Assembly (NCBI GenBank): GCA_031257655.1
Contig: JAIROF010000142.1
Coordinates: 1 to 8,635 of the forward strand
Direction of reading: 5' to 3'
Origin: Prevotellaceae bacterium
GTDB taxonomy: Bacteria; Bacteroidota; Bacteroidia; Bacteroidales; UBA932
Length of the DNA: 8,635 bases
The position numbers and the translations under genes are program-made. Positions 1 through 5,639 of this stretch are shown here, in pieces. Each line of letters opens with the position of its first letter. Positions within the stretch are counted from its first letter, which is position 1. A model generated the notes under the pieces. It saw only the letters and a program-made list of their open reading frames with translations, did no database searches and was not told where the DNA came from.

Positions 1-277
1 TCTGCTACTGAGGTTGTTTTGTTATTAAAATTAGGTATAACCGAGCGCAGCGAGCTCACGAACACCAAAAATAAGCACGAGTGAGTAAATTAGGTTTTTC
101 ACTCCCTACAATTTATGACGCTACCCCGTTTAAAATTGAGCAGGCTAAGCAACTTCCAAACAAGAACATCATTGATAATCAACGCAATACAAATCAGCCA
201 ATATAATAGATATTCTGCATGCTTGGAAATATTAAAATAATCCTCTAATTTTGCTCAAAATAAATGAATAAATTAAA
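1..277. other. Non-coding AT-rich region upstream of rfbA
   Basis: No reading frame with a plausible start and coding character is visible on either strand. The segment holds a 9-bp direct repeat AAATTAGGT (28-36 and 87-95), a 16-bp motif GCAGCGAGCTCACGAA (47-62) that recurs with one mismatch at 7982-7997, and the rfbA promoter at its right end. A long antisense frame over the first half of rfbA reaches into this region but looks like a shadow of the GC-rich rfbA frame. No tRNA or terminator is seen. Confidence 0.7.
222..253 (+). promoter_or_regulatory. Bacteroides-type promoter of rfbA
   Basis: A -7 box TAATTTTG (246-253) fits TAnnTTTG exactly. A -33 box CTTG (222-225) lies upstream with a 20-nt spacer, close to the TTTG-N19-21-TAnnTTTG pattern known for the primary sigma factor of Bacteroidota. 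Transcription would begin a few bases after 253, leaving a leader of only about 20 nt, very A-rich and without a Shine-Dalgarno sequence, before the ATG at 278. Best-supported promoter of the window, from sequence alone. Confidence 0.65.
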
Positions 278-1147
278 ATGAAGGGAATAATTCTTGCCGG
301 AGGCAGCGCAACGCGCCTCTACCCGCTGTCTAAGGCCATATCGAAGCAAATTATGCCGGTGTACGACAAGCCGATGATATACTACCCGCTGTCGTCGCTC
401 ATGCTGGCCAATATTCGCGAGGTGCTGGTCATCTCCACGCCGCGCGACCTGCCCATGTTCCGCGAGCTGCTGGGCAGCGGCGAGGAGCTGGGCATGAGGT
501 TCGACTACGTGGTGCAGGAAAAGCCCAACGGGCTTGCGCAGGCGTTTGTGCTGGGGGCGCAATTTACGGGATACGACACGGTGGCGCTCGTGCTCGGAGA
601 CAACCTGTTTTACGGGCAAGGCTTTAGCGGGATGCTCAAGCGCGCCGCCGCCATCGAAAAGGGAGCCTGCGTTTTTGGGTACGCCGTAAAAGACCCCCGC
701 GCCTACGGCGTGGTGGAGTTTGCCCCCGACGGCAGGGTGCTGTCGCTGGAGGAGAAACCCCAGCAGCCTAAGTCGGAGTACGCCGTGCCCGGCCTGTACT
801 TTTACGACAACACGGTGGCGCAGCGCGCAAAAGACCTCCAACCCTCGGCGCGCGGCGAATACGAAATTACAGACCTCAACAAATCCTACCTCAACGAGGG
901 AACGCTAAAGGTGGAAATCTTCGGCAGAGGCTTTGCATGGCTCGACACCGGCAGCTGCGACAGCCTCCTGGAGGCCTCGAATTTTGTGGCAACCATACAA
1001 AAGCGGCAGGGATTTTACGTGTCGTGCATCGAAGAGATTGCCTGGCGTAGCGGCTGGATAAGCACCGAGCAGCTCGCGCTACTGGGCAAAAAGCTGGACA
1101 AAACGGAGTACGGTAAGTATTTGCTGGATTTGGCAGCCAACTGCTAA
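278..1147 (+). CDS. rfbA: Glucose-1-phosphate thymidylyltransferase (RmlA/RfbA)
   Basis: Cytoplasmic enzyme joining dTTP and glucose 1-phosphate into dTDP-glucose plus pyrophosphate, the first step to dTDP-L-rhamnose and related surface sugars. The 289-residue length is typical of the short RmlA family. Visible motifs are the nucleotide-binding loop LAGGSATRLYP (residues 6-16, Arg13), SKQIMPVYDKPMIYYPLS with Lys23, LAQAF, the metal-binding LGDN (Asp108), LEEKP (Lys160), PSARGEYEITDLN, and WLDTG (Asp223). These match the catalytic positions of characterised RmlA enzymes. The loop has Ala11 where most homologues have Gly, an apparently mild change. The ATG at 278 follows a good promoter with a short leader and no Shine-Dalgarno. 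No rfbB, rfbC or rfbD is nearby, so the gene looks monocistronic and the remaining pathway must be encoded elsewhere. Its TAA stop overlaps the stop of the convergent muramidase gene. Confidence 0.97.
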   Translation: MKGIILAGGSATRLYPLSKAISKQIMPVYDKPMIYYPLSSLMLANIREVLVISTPRDLPMFRELLGSGEELGMRFDYVVQEKPNGLAQAFVLGAQFTGYDTVALVLGDNLFYGQGFSGMLKRAAAIEKGACVFGYAVKDPRAYGVVEFAPDGRVLSLEEKPQQPKSEYAVPGLYFYDNTVAQRAKDLQPSARGEYEITDLNKSYLNEGTLKVEIFGRGFAWLDTGSCDSLLEASNFVATIQKRQGFYVSCIEEIAWRSGWISTEQLALLGKKLDKTEYGKYLLDLAANC

Positions 1148-2337
1148 AAATCTTCGTAGAGCAAGTATTTTGCTCGCCGCTGCCGGAACTTTTCCAAATC
1201 GGGCTGCCACGACGCGCGGATTTGCGCTGCGCTCATCCCCTGCTCCACCTGCTTTTGCAGAAGGTTGTTGCCGGCCAGCTTGGGGAAAAAACCGGTAAAA
1301 AATTTCTCCCTTCCGGCTAAGCCTCGGTACGCCTCCAGCAGGTACTCCAGCGCTATCCGGCGTTTGCCCGGCAGCGAATCTGCGGCTATTTCCCGCAAGT
1401 CAACGCCGTAGCACGTCCTCTTTTCGTGGGGAGGATTCGTCGCCACTCCTTTTATGCTGCGGGGCCTGAAGGAGAATTGCTTTCCGCGCCAGCCGGGATG
1501 TCCAAAAACCTGAAAGGGAAAATCGGTGCCGCGCCCTACGCTCATCGTGGTGCCCTCAAACAGGCAAAGCGACGGGTACAGGTAAACCGAGCGCATGTTG
1601 GGCAGGTTGGGCGACGGCCTCACCGGCAGCGGGTACTCCTCCGTGCGGCGGTAGCCTTCGCATGTTACCACCGTAAGCCGGCACTGCACCTTGTTTTTCA
1701 GCCACGCTTCGCCGTTTATCATCAGCGCCAGCTCGCCCAGCGTCATGCCGTGCACAATGGGGATGGGGTGCATGCCTATAAAGGAGCGGTACTTTGGCTC
1801 CAGCACCGGCCCGTCGACGTACTGCCCGTTGGGGTTGGGCCGGTCTAAGACGATGAGCGGAATGCCGTTTTCGGCGCACGCCTCCATTACGTAGTGCAGC
1901 GTAGAGAGGTAGGTGTAGAAGCGCGCGCCCACGTCCTGTATATCAAAAATCATGAGCTGCACGCCGCTCAGCTGCTCGCGCGACGGCTTTTTCGAGGCGC
2001 CGTAGATGGAGGTTATCGCCACGCCGCTTTTTTTGTCCACGTGGCTCGCCACATTTTCGCCGGCCTCCATCGTTCCTCTAAATCCGTGCTCGGGCGCATA
2101 TACGCGAAGCACGTCCACGCCGCGCACGCGTAAGGTATCCAGCAGGTGCACCCCGCTGACCAGCGAGGTGTGGTTGGCTACCAGCCCTGTTTTTTTATGC
2201 TGCGCAAGCGGAATGTACTCCTCCGTGCGCTCTGCGCCTACCCGCACGGCCGCCCGCACGCTCGGCGGAAAGGCCAGCGGGAGCGCAAGCAGGAATGTAC
2301 GCAGGAGCGCAAGCAGCCCAAAAGTCAGCCTGCACAT
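1144..2337 (-). CDS. namZ: DUF1343 family exo-beta-N-acetylmuramidase (NamZ-like), exported
   Basis: DUF1343 proteins include NamZ (glycoside hydrolase family 171), which removes terminal N-acetylmuramic acid from peptidoglycan fragments during cell-wall turnover or scavenging. Family hallmarks in order are VANHTS (53-58), APEHGFRG (81-88, probably holding the catalytic Glu83), FDIQDVGARFYTYLSTL (131-147), VLDRPNPNG (163-171), HGMTLGELA (196-204), PSPNLPNM (241-248) and FEGTTMSVGRGTDFPFQVFGHP (260-281, Arg269). The length of 397 residues is normal. The N-terminus is a signal peptide or anchor, with a hydrophobic run from about residue 5 to 24 and likely cleavage after Arg-Ala-Ala (28-30), so the enzyme should act in the periplasm. 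Its start lies inside the last codons of rdgB (13-bp overlap), implying co-transcription and perhaps coupled translation. Family assignment is strong; exact substrate is inferred. Confidence 0.9.
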   Translation of the reverse strand: MCRLTFGLLALLRTFLLALPLAFPPSVRAAVRVGAERTEEYIPLAQHKKTGLVANHTSLVSGVHLLDTLRVRGVDVLRVYAPEHGFRGTMEAGENVASHVDKKSGVAITSIYGASKKPSREQLSGVQLMIFDIQDVGARFYTYLSTLHYVMEACAENGIPLIVLDRPNPNGQYVDGPVLEPKYRSFIGMHPIPIVHGMTLGELALMINGEAWLKNKVQCRLTVVTCEGYRRTEEYPLPVRPSPNLPNMRSVYLYPSLCLFEGTTMSVGRGTDFPFQVFGHPGWRGKQFSFRPRSIKGVATNPPHEKRTCYGVDLREIAADSLPGKRRIALEYLLEAYRGLAGREKFFTGFFPKLAGNNLLQKQVEQGMSAAQIRASWQPDLEKFRQRRAKYLLYEDF

Positions 2338-2906
2338 TGATTCAAGAAATTTACCAGCTGCCGAATGGCTTTGCCCCGGTGGCTAATTTTATTTTTTTCC
2401 TCCGGCTCCATTTCCGCAAAAGTAACATTGTAGCCCTCCGGTCGAAAAATCGGGTCGTAGCCAAAGCCGCCGCTCCCCGCCTTGCTGCGCAGAATTTCGC
2501 CCTTCACTTCGCCCTCAAAAAGGTACTCCTTGCCCTCCAGGATAAGCGCGATAACGGTACGAAACCGGGCGCTGCGGTTGCTTTCGTCTTTCATGTCGCG
2601 GAGGAGCTTTTGCATGTTATCCTGCATACTTTTTGCTTCGCCGGCGTACCTTGCCGAGCGAACGCCGGGGGCTCCGTTGAGCGCCTCAACCTCCAGGCCG
2701 GTATCGTCGGCAAAGCAATTTTCGTGCAGCCGCTCGTAAATGTAGCGCGCTTTTTGCAGCGCGTTGCCCTCAAGGGTTGGCCGATTTTCGGGAATATCCT
2801 CTGTAATACCGCGCCGGCTTGGAGTAGAAAGCGCCACGCTTTTGCTTAGCATTGCGCTCACCTCCTCCAGCTTGTGAAGGTTGTTGGTGGCAAAAATCAG
2901 GTTCAT
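2325..2906 (-). CDS. rdgB: RdgB/HAM1 family dITP/XTP pyrophosphatase
   Basis: Cytoplasmic house-cleaning enzyme that hydrolyses dITP, ITP and XTP to monophosphates and pyrophosphate, keeping deaminated purines out of DNA and RNA. The 193-residue protein shows all signatures: FATNNLHKLEEV (5-16) for substrate binding, TLEGNALQKA (44-53), FADDTGLEV (65-73) with the Asp67-Asp68 metal-binding/catalytic pair, GAPGVRSARYAG (78-89), GSGGFGYDPIF (144-154) and SHRGKA (175-180). The frame is open for another 34 codons upstream to 3008, but that extension is basic, unlike the family, and lies inside the DUF1573 gene; Met at 2906 places the canonical motif at the N-terminus. It begins 17 bp after the DUF1573 stop and overlaps the muramidase start by 13 bp, so it is internal to an operon. 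Confidence 0.95.
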   Translation of the reverse strand: MNLIFATNNLHKLEEVSAMLSKSVALSTPSRRGITEDIPENRPTLEGNALQKARYIYERLHENCFADDTGLEVEALNGAPGVRSARYAGEAKSMQDNMQKLLRDMKDESNRSARFRTVIALILEGKEYLFEGEVKGEILRSKAGSGGFGYDPIFRPEGYNVTFAEMEPEEKNKISHRGKAIRQLVNFLNQCAG

Positions 2907-2923
2907 ACGCAGCGTTGGCGCGG

Positions 2924-3334
2924 CTATTTTGCGGGGGCTTTCACCTCGCCTTTGATGTGAAGCTTTACGCTGGGGCTTGCCTTGGCGTTGGAGGTTACGG
3001 TTATCCACTTGTCTATGGCGCCTTGCCTGCCGGTATCATACACCACCTTTATCACCCCTTTTTCGCCCGGGGCAATCGGGGCTTTGGGGTAGCTGGGCAC
3101 GGTGCAGCCGCACGTCGACGTGGCGTTGCTGATGGTCAGCGGAGCGCTGCCCGTGTTGGAGAACTGAAACTCGTACGTGCCGTTTCCCCGGTAGTCGACG
3201 GGGCCAAAATCGTGCTCCGTTTTTTCAAAATAAATTTCGGCGTAGGTAGCCTCCTCCGCATCTCCCGTTTGCTGTGCAAAGCCTGCAAAGGCAAGCGCCA
3301 TAACCAGCGCTGCCGATAAAGAAATTTTTTTCAT
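2924..3334 (-). CDS. DUF1573 domain secreted protein
   Basis: Small exported protein of 136 residues made of a signal peptide (hydrophobic 7-20, likely cleavage near Ala20-Gln21, no lipobox cysteine) and one DUF1573 domain, an Ig-like beta-sandwich common in Bacteroidota. The domain shows the usual pattern: TEHDFGPVDYRG (39-50), YEFQFSNTGSAPLTISNA (54-71), the STCGCTVP motif (73-80, Cys75 and Cys77), the APIAPGEKGVIKVVYDTG stretch (85-102), and a closing strand VKLHIKGEV (123-131). The biochemical function of DUF1573 is not established. The two close cysteines and a thioredoxin-like gene directly upstream make a redox or metal-related periplasmic role conceivable, but that is inference. It lies 37 bp after the thioredoxin gene. 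Its leader is rich in CAA triplets and has no Shine-Dalgarno sequence. Confidence 0.92.
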   Translation of the reverse strand: MKKISLSAALVMALAFAGFAQQTGDAEEATYAEIYFEKTEHDFGPVDYRGNGTYEFQFSNTGSAPLTISNATSTCGCTVPSYPKAPIAPGEKGVIKVVYDTGRQGAIDKWITVTSNAKASPSVKLHIKGEVKAPAK

Positions 3335-3371
3335 CTTGTTGCTGTTGTTGTTGTTTAAAATTTAGTGGTTA
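3335..3371 (-). promoter_or_regulatory. CAA-rich leader before the DUF1573 gene
   Basis: On the minus strand the bases just before the ATG read as CAA triplets interrupted by one CAG (3336-3353). They are preceded by TAAATTTT (3357-3364), one base away from the -7 box TAnnTTTG, but no -33 box is apparent. An unstructured CAA-rich leader may help ribosome loading where Shine-Dalgarno sequences are not used. Whether a second promoter exists here is uncertain. Confidence 0.3.
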
Positions 3372-4862
3372 TTAGTGGTTGTGAATATGTTCATCGCGAT
3401 GCGCTTCGGCCTGCGTTTGGCCGAAAACAACGCGCAGGATGCGGTCTAAGTCGTCCATGAATACGTCTTTGTAGCGCACCTTTTTTTCTTCATCCAGCAC
3501 GTAAATTTGCGGAATGGCGTTGAGGCTGTACTTTTCGTAAATGGCTGCGGTGCCTTCGGCATCCCACACGTTTATCCAGTCGGTGTAGCCATTTTCCTCC
3601 ACGTAGCTTTTCCACGCAGCGGTATCCTTGTCGGGAAATACGGCAAAGACTTCAAGCCCATTGTCCCTGTACTTTTCGTACAGGCTGTGCAGCTGGGGCG
3701 TAATCATCCGGCAAGTTCCGCAGCCGGGGTTGAAAAAATACAAAACCGTAATGGGCGCCTTTACAGCGTGCAGCGAGCGGTGCTCCCCTTCGGCGGTTTG
3801 CAGCTTAAGGTCGGTGGATGCCGCGCCAATCGGGTTGAGCGTATATTTTTTGATGTTTTGCTTCAGCTTGGCCTTGTCCTTGTCCGCAAGCCAATCTACC
3901 TTTGCCGAGTCGGACATTGCGCTGCACAGGTGCAGCCCTACAGCGTGGTGTCCCTCTACCGGCGAATCGGTGTACCGGTCGTAGAGCCACGTGAGCACGT
4001 AGCGGTAGACCGCTTTGCTTTGCCATGCCTTGCCGAGCAGGTGGTCTATGCTGCGGTTGATATCTTCTACCGGCTCCCGGAGCATCATTTGCTGAAAAAA
4101 TACCATCATGCGGTTTTCCAGCATTGGGGCGTTGATAATCCGCTCATCCGCAAGGTCGAAGTTGTCAAAAAAGTGCAGCTTGGCAAACTCCAGAAATTGG
4201 CGCCGGCGAATGGAGTCGGCATTTGCAGCGCTCTGCGGGAGGGGTGTTTCGGGCATTTCCGGCTCCCGTGCGCACCTCATCAGCGTTGCCAGGAGCGTAC
4301 CCTTGTACTTTGCCTCCAGGGCGTTCAGCTGCTCTTTTTGGGCGCTCATTAAGGCTGCGTATTGCGCCTGAATGGAGTGGAGGGAATCCGGCTCATTTTG
4401 AAAATTCCGGTAGCGATTTTGCAGCGCCTGAATTTTTCGCCCTGTGCGCCGCTGTCCGTCAATATACGCTTTAAATCCTTCGTTTTCTCTTGACTGAGAA
4501 TACCTCAAGGATTTTTCGATGTTGAGCGTGTTGGCAAAAATTTCCAGCTTAAATTCGCCTTTGCCCGCCACGATAAACTCTACTTGCTGCGACCGCTGCC
4601 CGTCGTCGTCGTCTTCGATGGAAAAGCGCAGCATGTACACGCCTCCGGGAAGCGTTGCCCCGGCGTCGGCAAAGGTTACCGCACCTTTTTCGCTGAAAGC
4701 GGCGGAATCAATATTTACAAGTGACATCCCTTTGTAGCGCGCCAGGTAAACTTTCGCTTTTTCCGCCCCCTCAATCGTTGCGGTTATCTGGTATCCTGCT
4801 TTTGCCGAAGCGGCAGCGCACGCGCCAAGAACCAATGCAAAAAATCCTATTCTTTTCTTCAT
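3372..4862 (-). CDS. Exported TlpA-like thioredoxin-fold protein with DUF4369-like N-terminus
   Basis: Predicted envelope thiol-disulfide protein of 496 residues. Residues 1-22 form a signal peptide; LGAC (12-15) could be a weak lipobox, so either a soluble or a lipid-anchored periplasmic form is possible. Residues about 24-115 resemble the DUF4369 beta domain (ITATIEGAEKAKVYLARYKG and GGVYMLRF). A long charged helical middle part (about 125-340, perhaps DUF5106-like) follows. The C-terminal thioredoxin fold (about 350-480) has the active site GCGTC (380-384), FFNP just before it and the cis-proline AIPQIYVLD (449-457). The protein ends in a His-rich tail (HRDEHIHNH). I chose Met at 4862: it begins a clean signal peptide and a -7 box lies 30 bp upstream. 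The frame is open to 5036, but the extra 58 residues are not signal-like and that start would lie upstream of the promoter. Substrate unknown; perhaps disulfide reduction or isomerisation. Confidence 0.88.
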   Translation of the reverse strand: MKKRIGFFALVLGACAAASAKAGYQITATIEGAEKAKVYLARYKGMSLVNIDSAAFSEKGAVTFADAGATLPGGVYMLRFSIEDDDDGQRSQQVEFIVAGKGEFKLEIFANTLNIEKSLRYSQSRENEGFKAYIDGQRRTGRKIQALQNRYRNFQNEPDSLHSIQAQYAALMSAQKEQLNALEAKYKGTLLATLMRCAREPEMPETPLPQSAANADSIRRRQFLEFAKLHFFDNFDLADERIINAPMLENRMMVFFQQMMLREPVEDINRSIDHLLGKAWQSKAVYRYVLTWLYDRYTDSPVEGHHAVGLHLCSAMSDSAKVDWLADKDKAKLKQNIKKYTLNPIGAASTDLKLQTAEGEHRSLHAVKAPITVLYFFNPGCGTCRMITPQLHSLYEKYRDNGLEVFAVFPDKDTAAWKSYVEENGYTDWINVWDAEGTAAIYEKYSLNAIPQIYVLDEEKKVRYKDVFMDDLDRILRVVFGQTQAEAHRDEHIHNH

Positions 4863-4891
4863 TCTTTCCTTTTTTCTCCGTTTGTTGAGCG

Positions 4892-4899
4892 CAAATTTA
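4892..4899 (-). promoter_or_regulatory. -7 promoter box of the thioredoxin-DUF1573-rdgB-namZ operon
   Basis: On the minus strand this reads TAAATTTG, an exact TAnnTTTG. No clear -33 TTTG is found at the expected spacing, so only half of the promoter is supported. Start of transcription would be near 4887, giving a leader of about 25 nt before the ATG at 4862. The rest of the 183-bp gap (4863-5045) is AT-rich and shows no convincing terminator for the upstream DUF3109 gene. Confidence 0.5.
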
Positions 4900-5045
4900 G
4901 GCATAAAAAGAGACTTGTTGTTTTTTTGTTTGGATATTTTAACCACGAATTGTGCTCGCATGGCTTGCAGCAAAGCGCTACATTGAATTGGGATGCACAC
5001 GCAGCGTTTTTCTCCCTTTAACAAAACGTTTACCAAAAAACATAA

Positions 5046-5612
5046 TCAAAGTAGCTTGCCGGCAACCTCCAGCTGCTCGTAAAAACCCTCTCCAAACCTG
5101 CGAATAATAGGCTCTCTGAGGAATCGAAAAACCGGGATGTTATCCTCTTTTCCCTTGCTGCGCGCGCAGTCGCATATTTTCCAGCGGTCGTAGCAGAGGG
5201 CGACGTTATCGCCCATCGGCTTGACGCGAATGGGGTACAGGTGGCAGGAGATTGGCTTGCGGAAGTTCGTTTTGCGCTCCAAAAACGCTTTTTCGATGGC
5301 GCACAGGCACACTCCGTCGTCGGAAAAGCAGGCGTAGGCGCACTCCGCCCGGTCGGCTACGAGCGGAGTTACCAGCTCGCCCTCGCCGTCGTACACCGCT
5401 ACGCCCTGGTCGGCTATGGCCTCGCGGCCTTTGGGGGTGAGGTAATCGTAGAATTGGGGCAGCTCCTGCTGCAGGATTTTTTTTTCGCTTTTCTCCAGCG
5501 GCGCGCCGCTGTCGCCGTACACGCAGCAGGCGCCGCCGCAGGCGCTCAGGTCGCAGCAAAAGCGGCGCGTGAGCAAGTCGACCGAGATGATTTTATCGTC
5601 TATCTGTAGCAT
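5046..5612 (-). CDS. DUF3109 family Cys-rich protein (putative metal-binding)
   Basis: Protein of 188 residues with no signal peptide, so probably cytoplasmic, belonging to DUF3109. Thirteen cysteines are visible (19, 20, 25, 29, 30, 91, 95, 102, 104, 123, 140, 147, 149), arranged as FCCDLSACGGACC, CAYAC, CLCAIE, ISCHLYPIR and CYDRWKICDC. The SCHLYPIR block and CxC pairs recall YkgJ-type zinc- or iron-chelating domains, so a structural metal or Fe-S cluster is likely; the true function is unknown. It is the second gene after the putative porin, with a 24-bp gap filled exactly by a seven-codon minicistron in the same frame. An in-frame TAG directly precedes the ATG at 5612, which fixes this start as the upstream limit. 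The frame ends 183 bp before the thioredoxin start. Confidence 0.9.
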   Translation of the reverse strand: MLQIDDKIISVDLLTRRFCCDLSACGGACCVYGDSGAPLEKSEKKILQQELPQFYDYLTPKGREAIADQGVAVYDGEGELVTPLVADRAECAYACFSDDGVCLCAIEKAFLERKTNFRKPISCHLYPIRVKPMGDNVALCYDRWKICDCARSKGKEDNIPVFRFLREPIIRRFGEGFYEQLEVAGKLL

Positions 5613-5639
5613 CTATCGAGTGTAGTAGCGTAGCATCTA
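5606..5639. repeat. 10-bp direct repeat around the porin/DUF3109 junction
   Basis: GTAGCATCTA on the plus strand occurs at 5606-5615 and 5630-5639, a period of 24 bp. Each copy spans a stop codon and the adjacent start codon on the minus strand. Confidence 0.8.
5613..5636 (-). CDS. Possible minicistron between porin and DUF3109 genes
   Basis: Read on the minus strand, the intergenic bases are exactly ATG, six codons and TAG, encoding MLRYYTR. The porin stop TAG touches this ATG, and the minicistron stop TAG touches the DUF3109 ATG, so TAGATG occurs at both junctions. The ten bases TAGATGCTAC are a direct repeat (5630-5639 and 5606-5615), so a small duplication of the start region is a simpler origin than a selected peptide. 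It could still pass terminating ribosomes from the porin to DUF3109. Translation is unproven. Confidence 0.3.
   Translation of the reverse strand: MLRYYTR

Noticed and set aside
245..841. 198-codon minus-strand frame opposite rfbA
   Set aside because: Shadow of the well-supported rfbA frame; the product is rich in His, Arg and Val without any motif.
2907..3008. 34-codon N-terminal extension of rdgB
   Set aside because: It overlaps the end of the DUF1573 gene and puts a basic low-complexity tail before the canonical FATNN motif that normally begins this protein family.
3507..4352. Long plus-strand open frame of 281 codons antisense to the thioredoxin gene
   Set aside because: It lies opposite a gene with a recognisable fold and active site. 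Its translation shows no domain, and long antisense frames are expected in GC-rich coding DNA.
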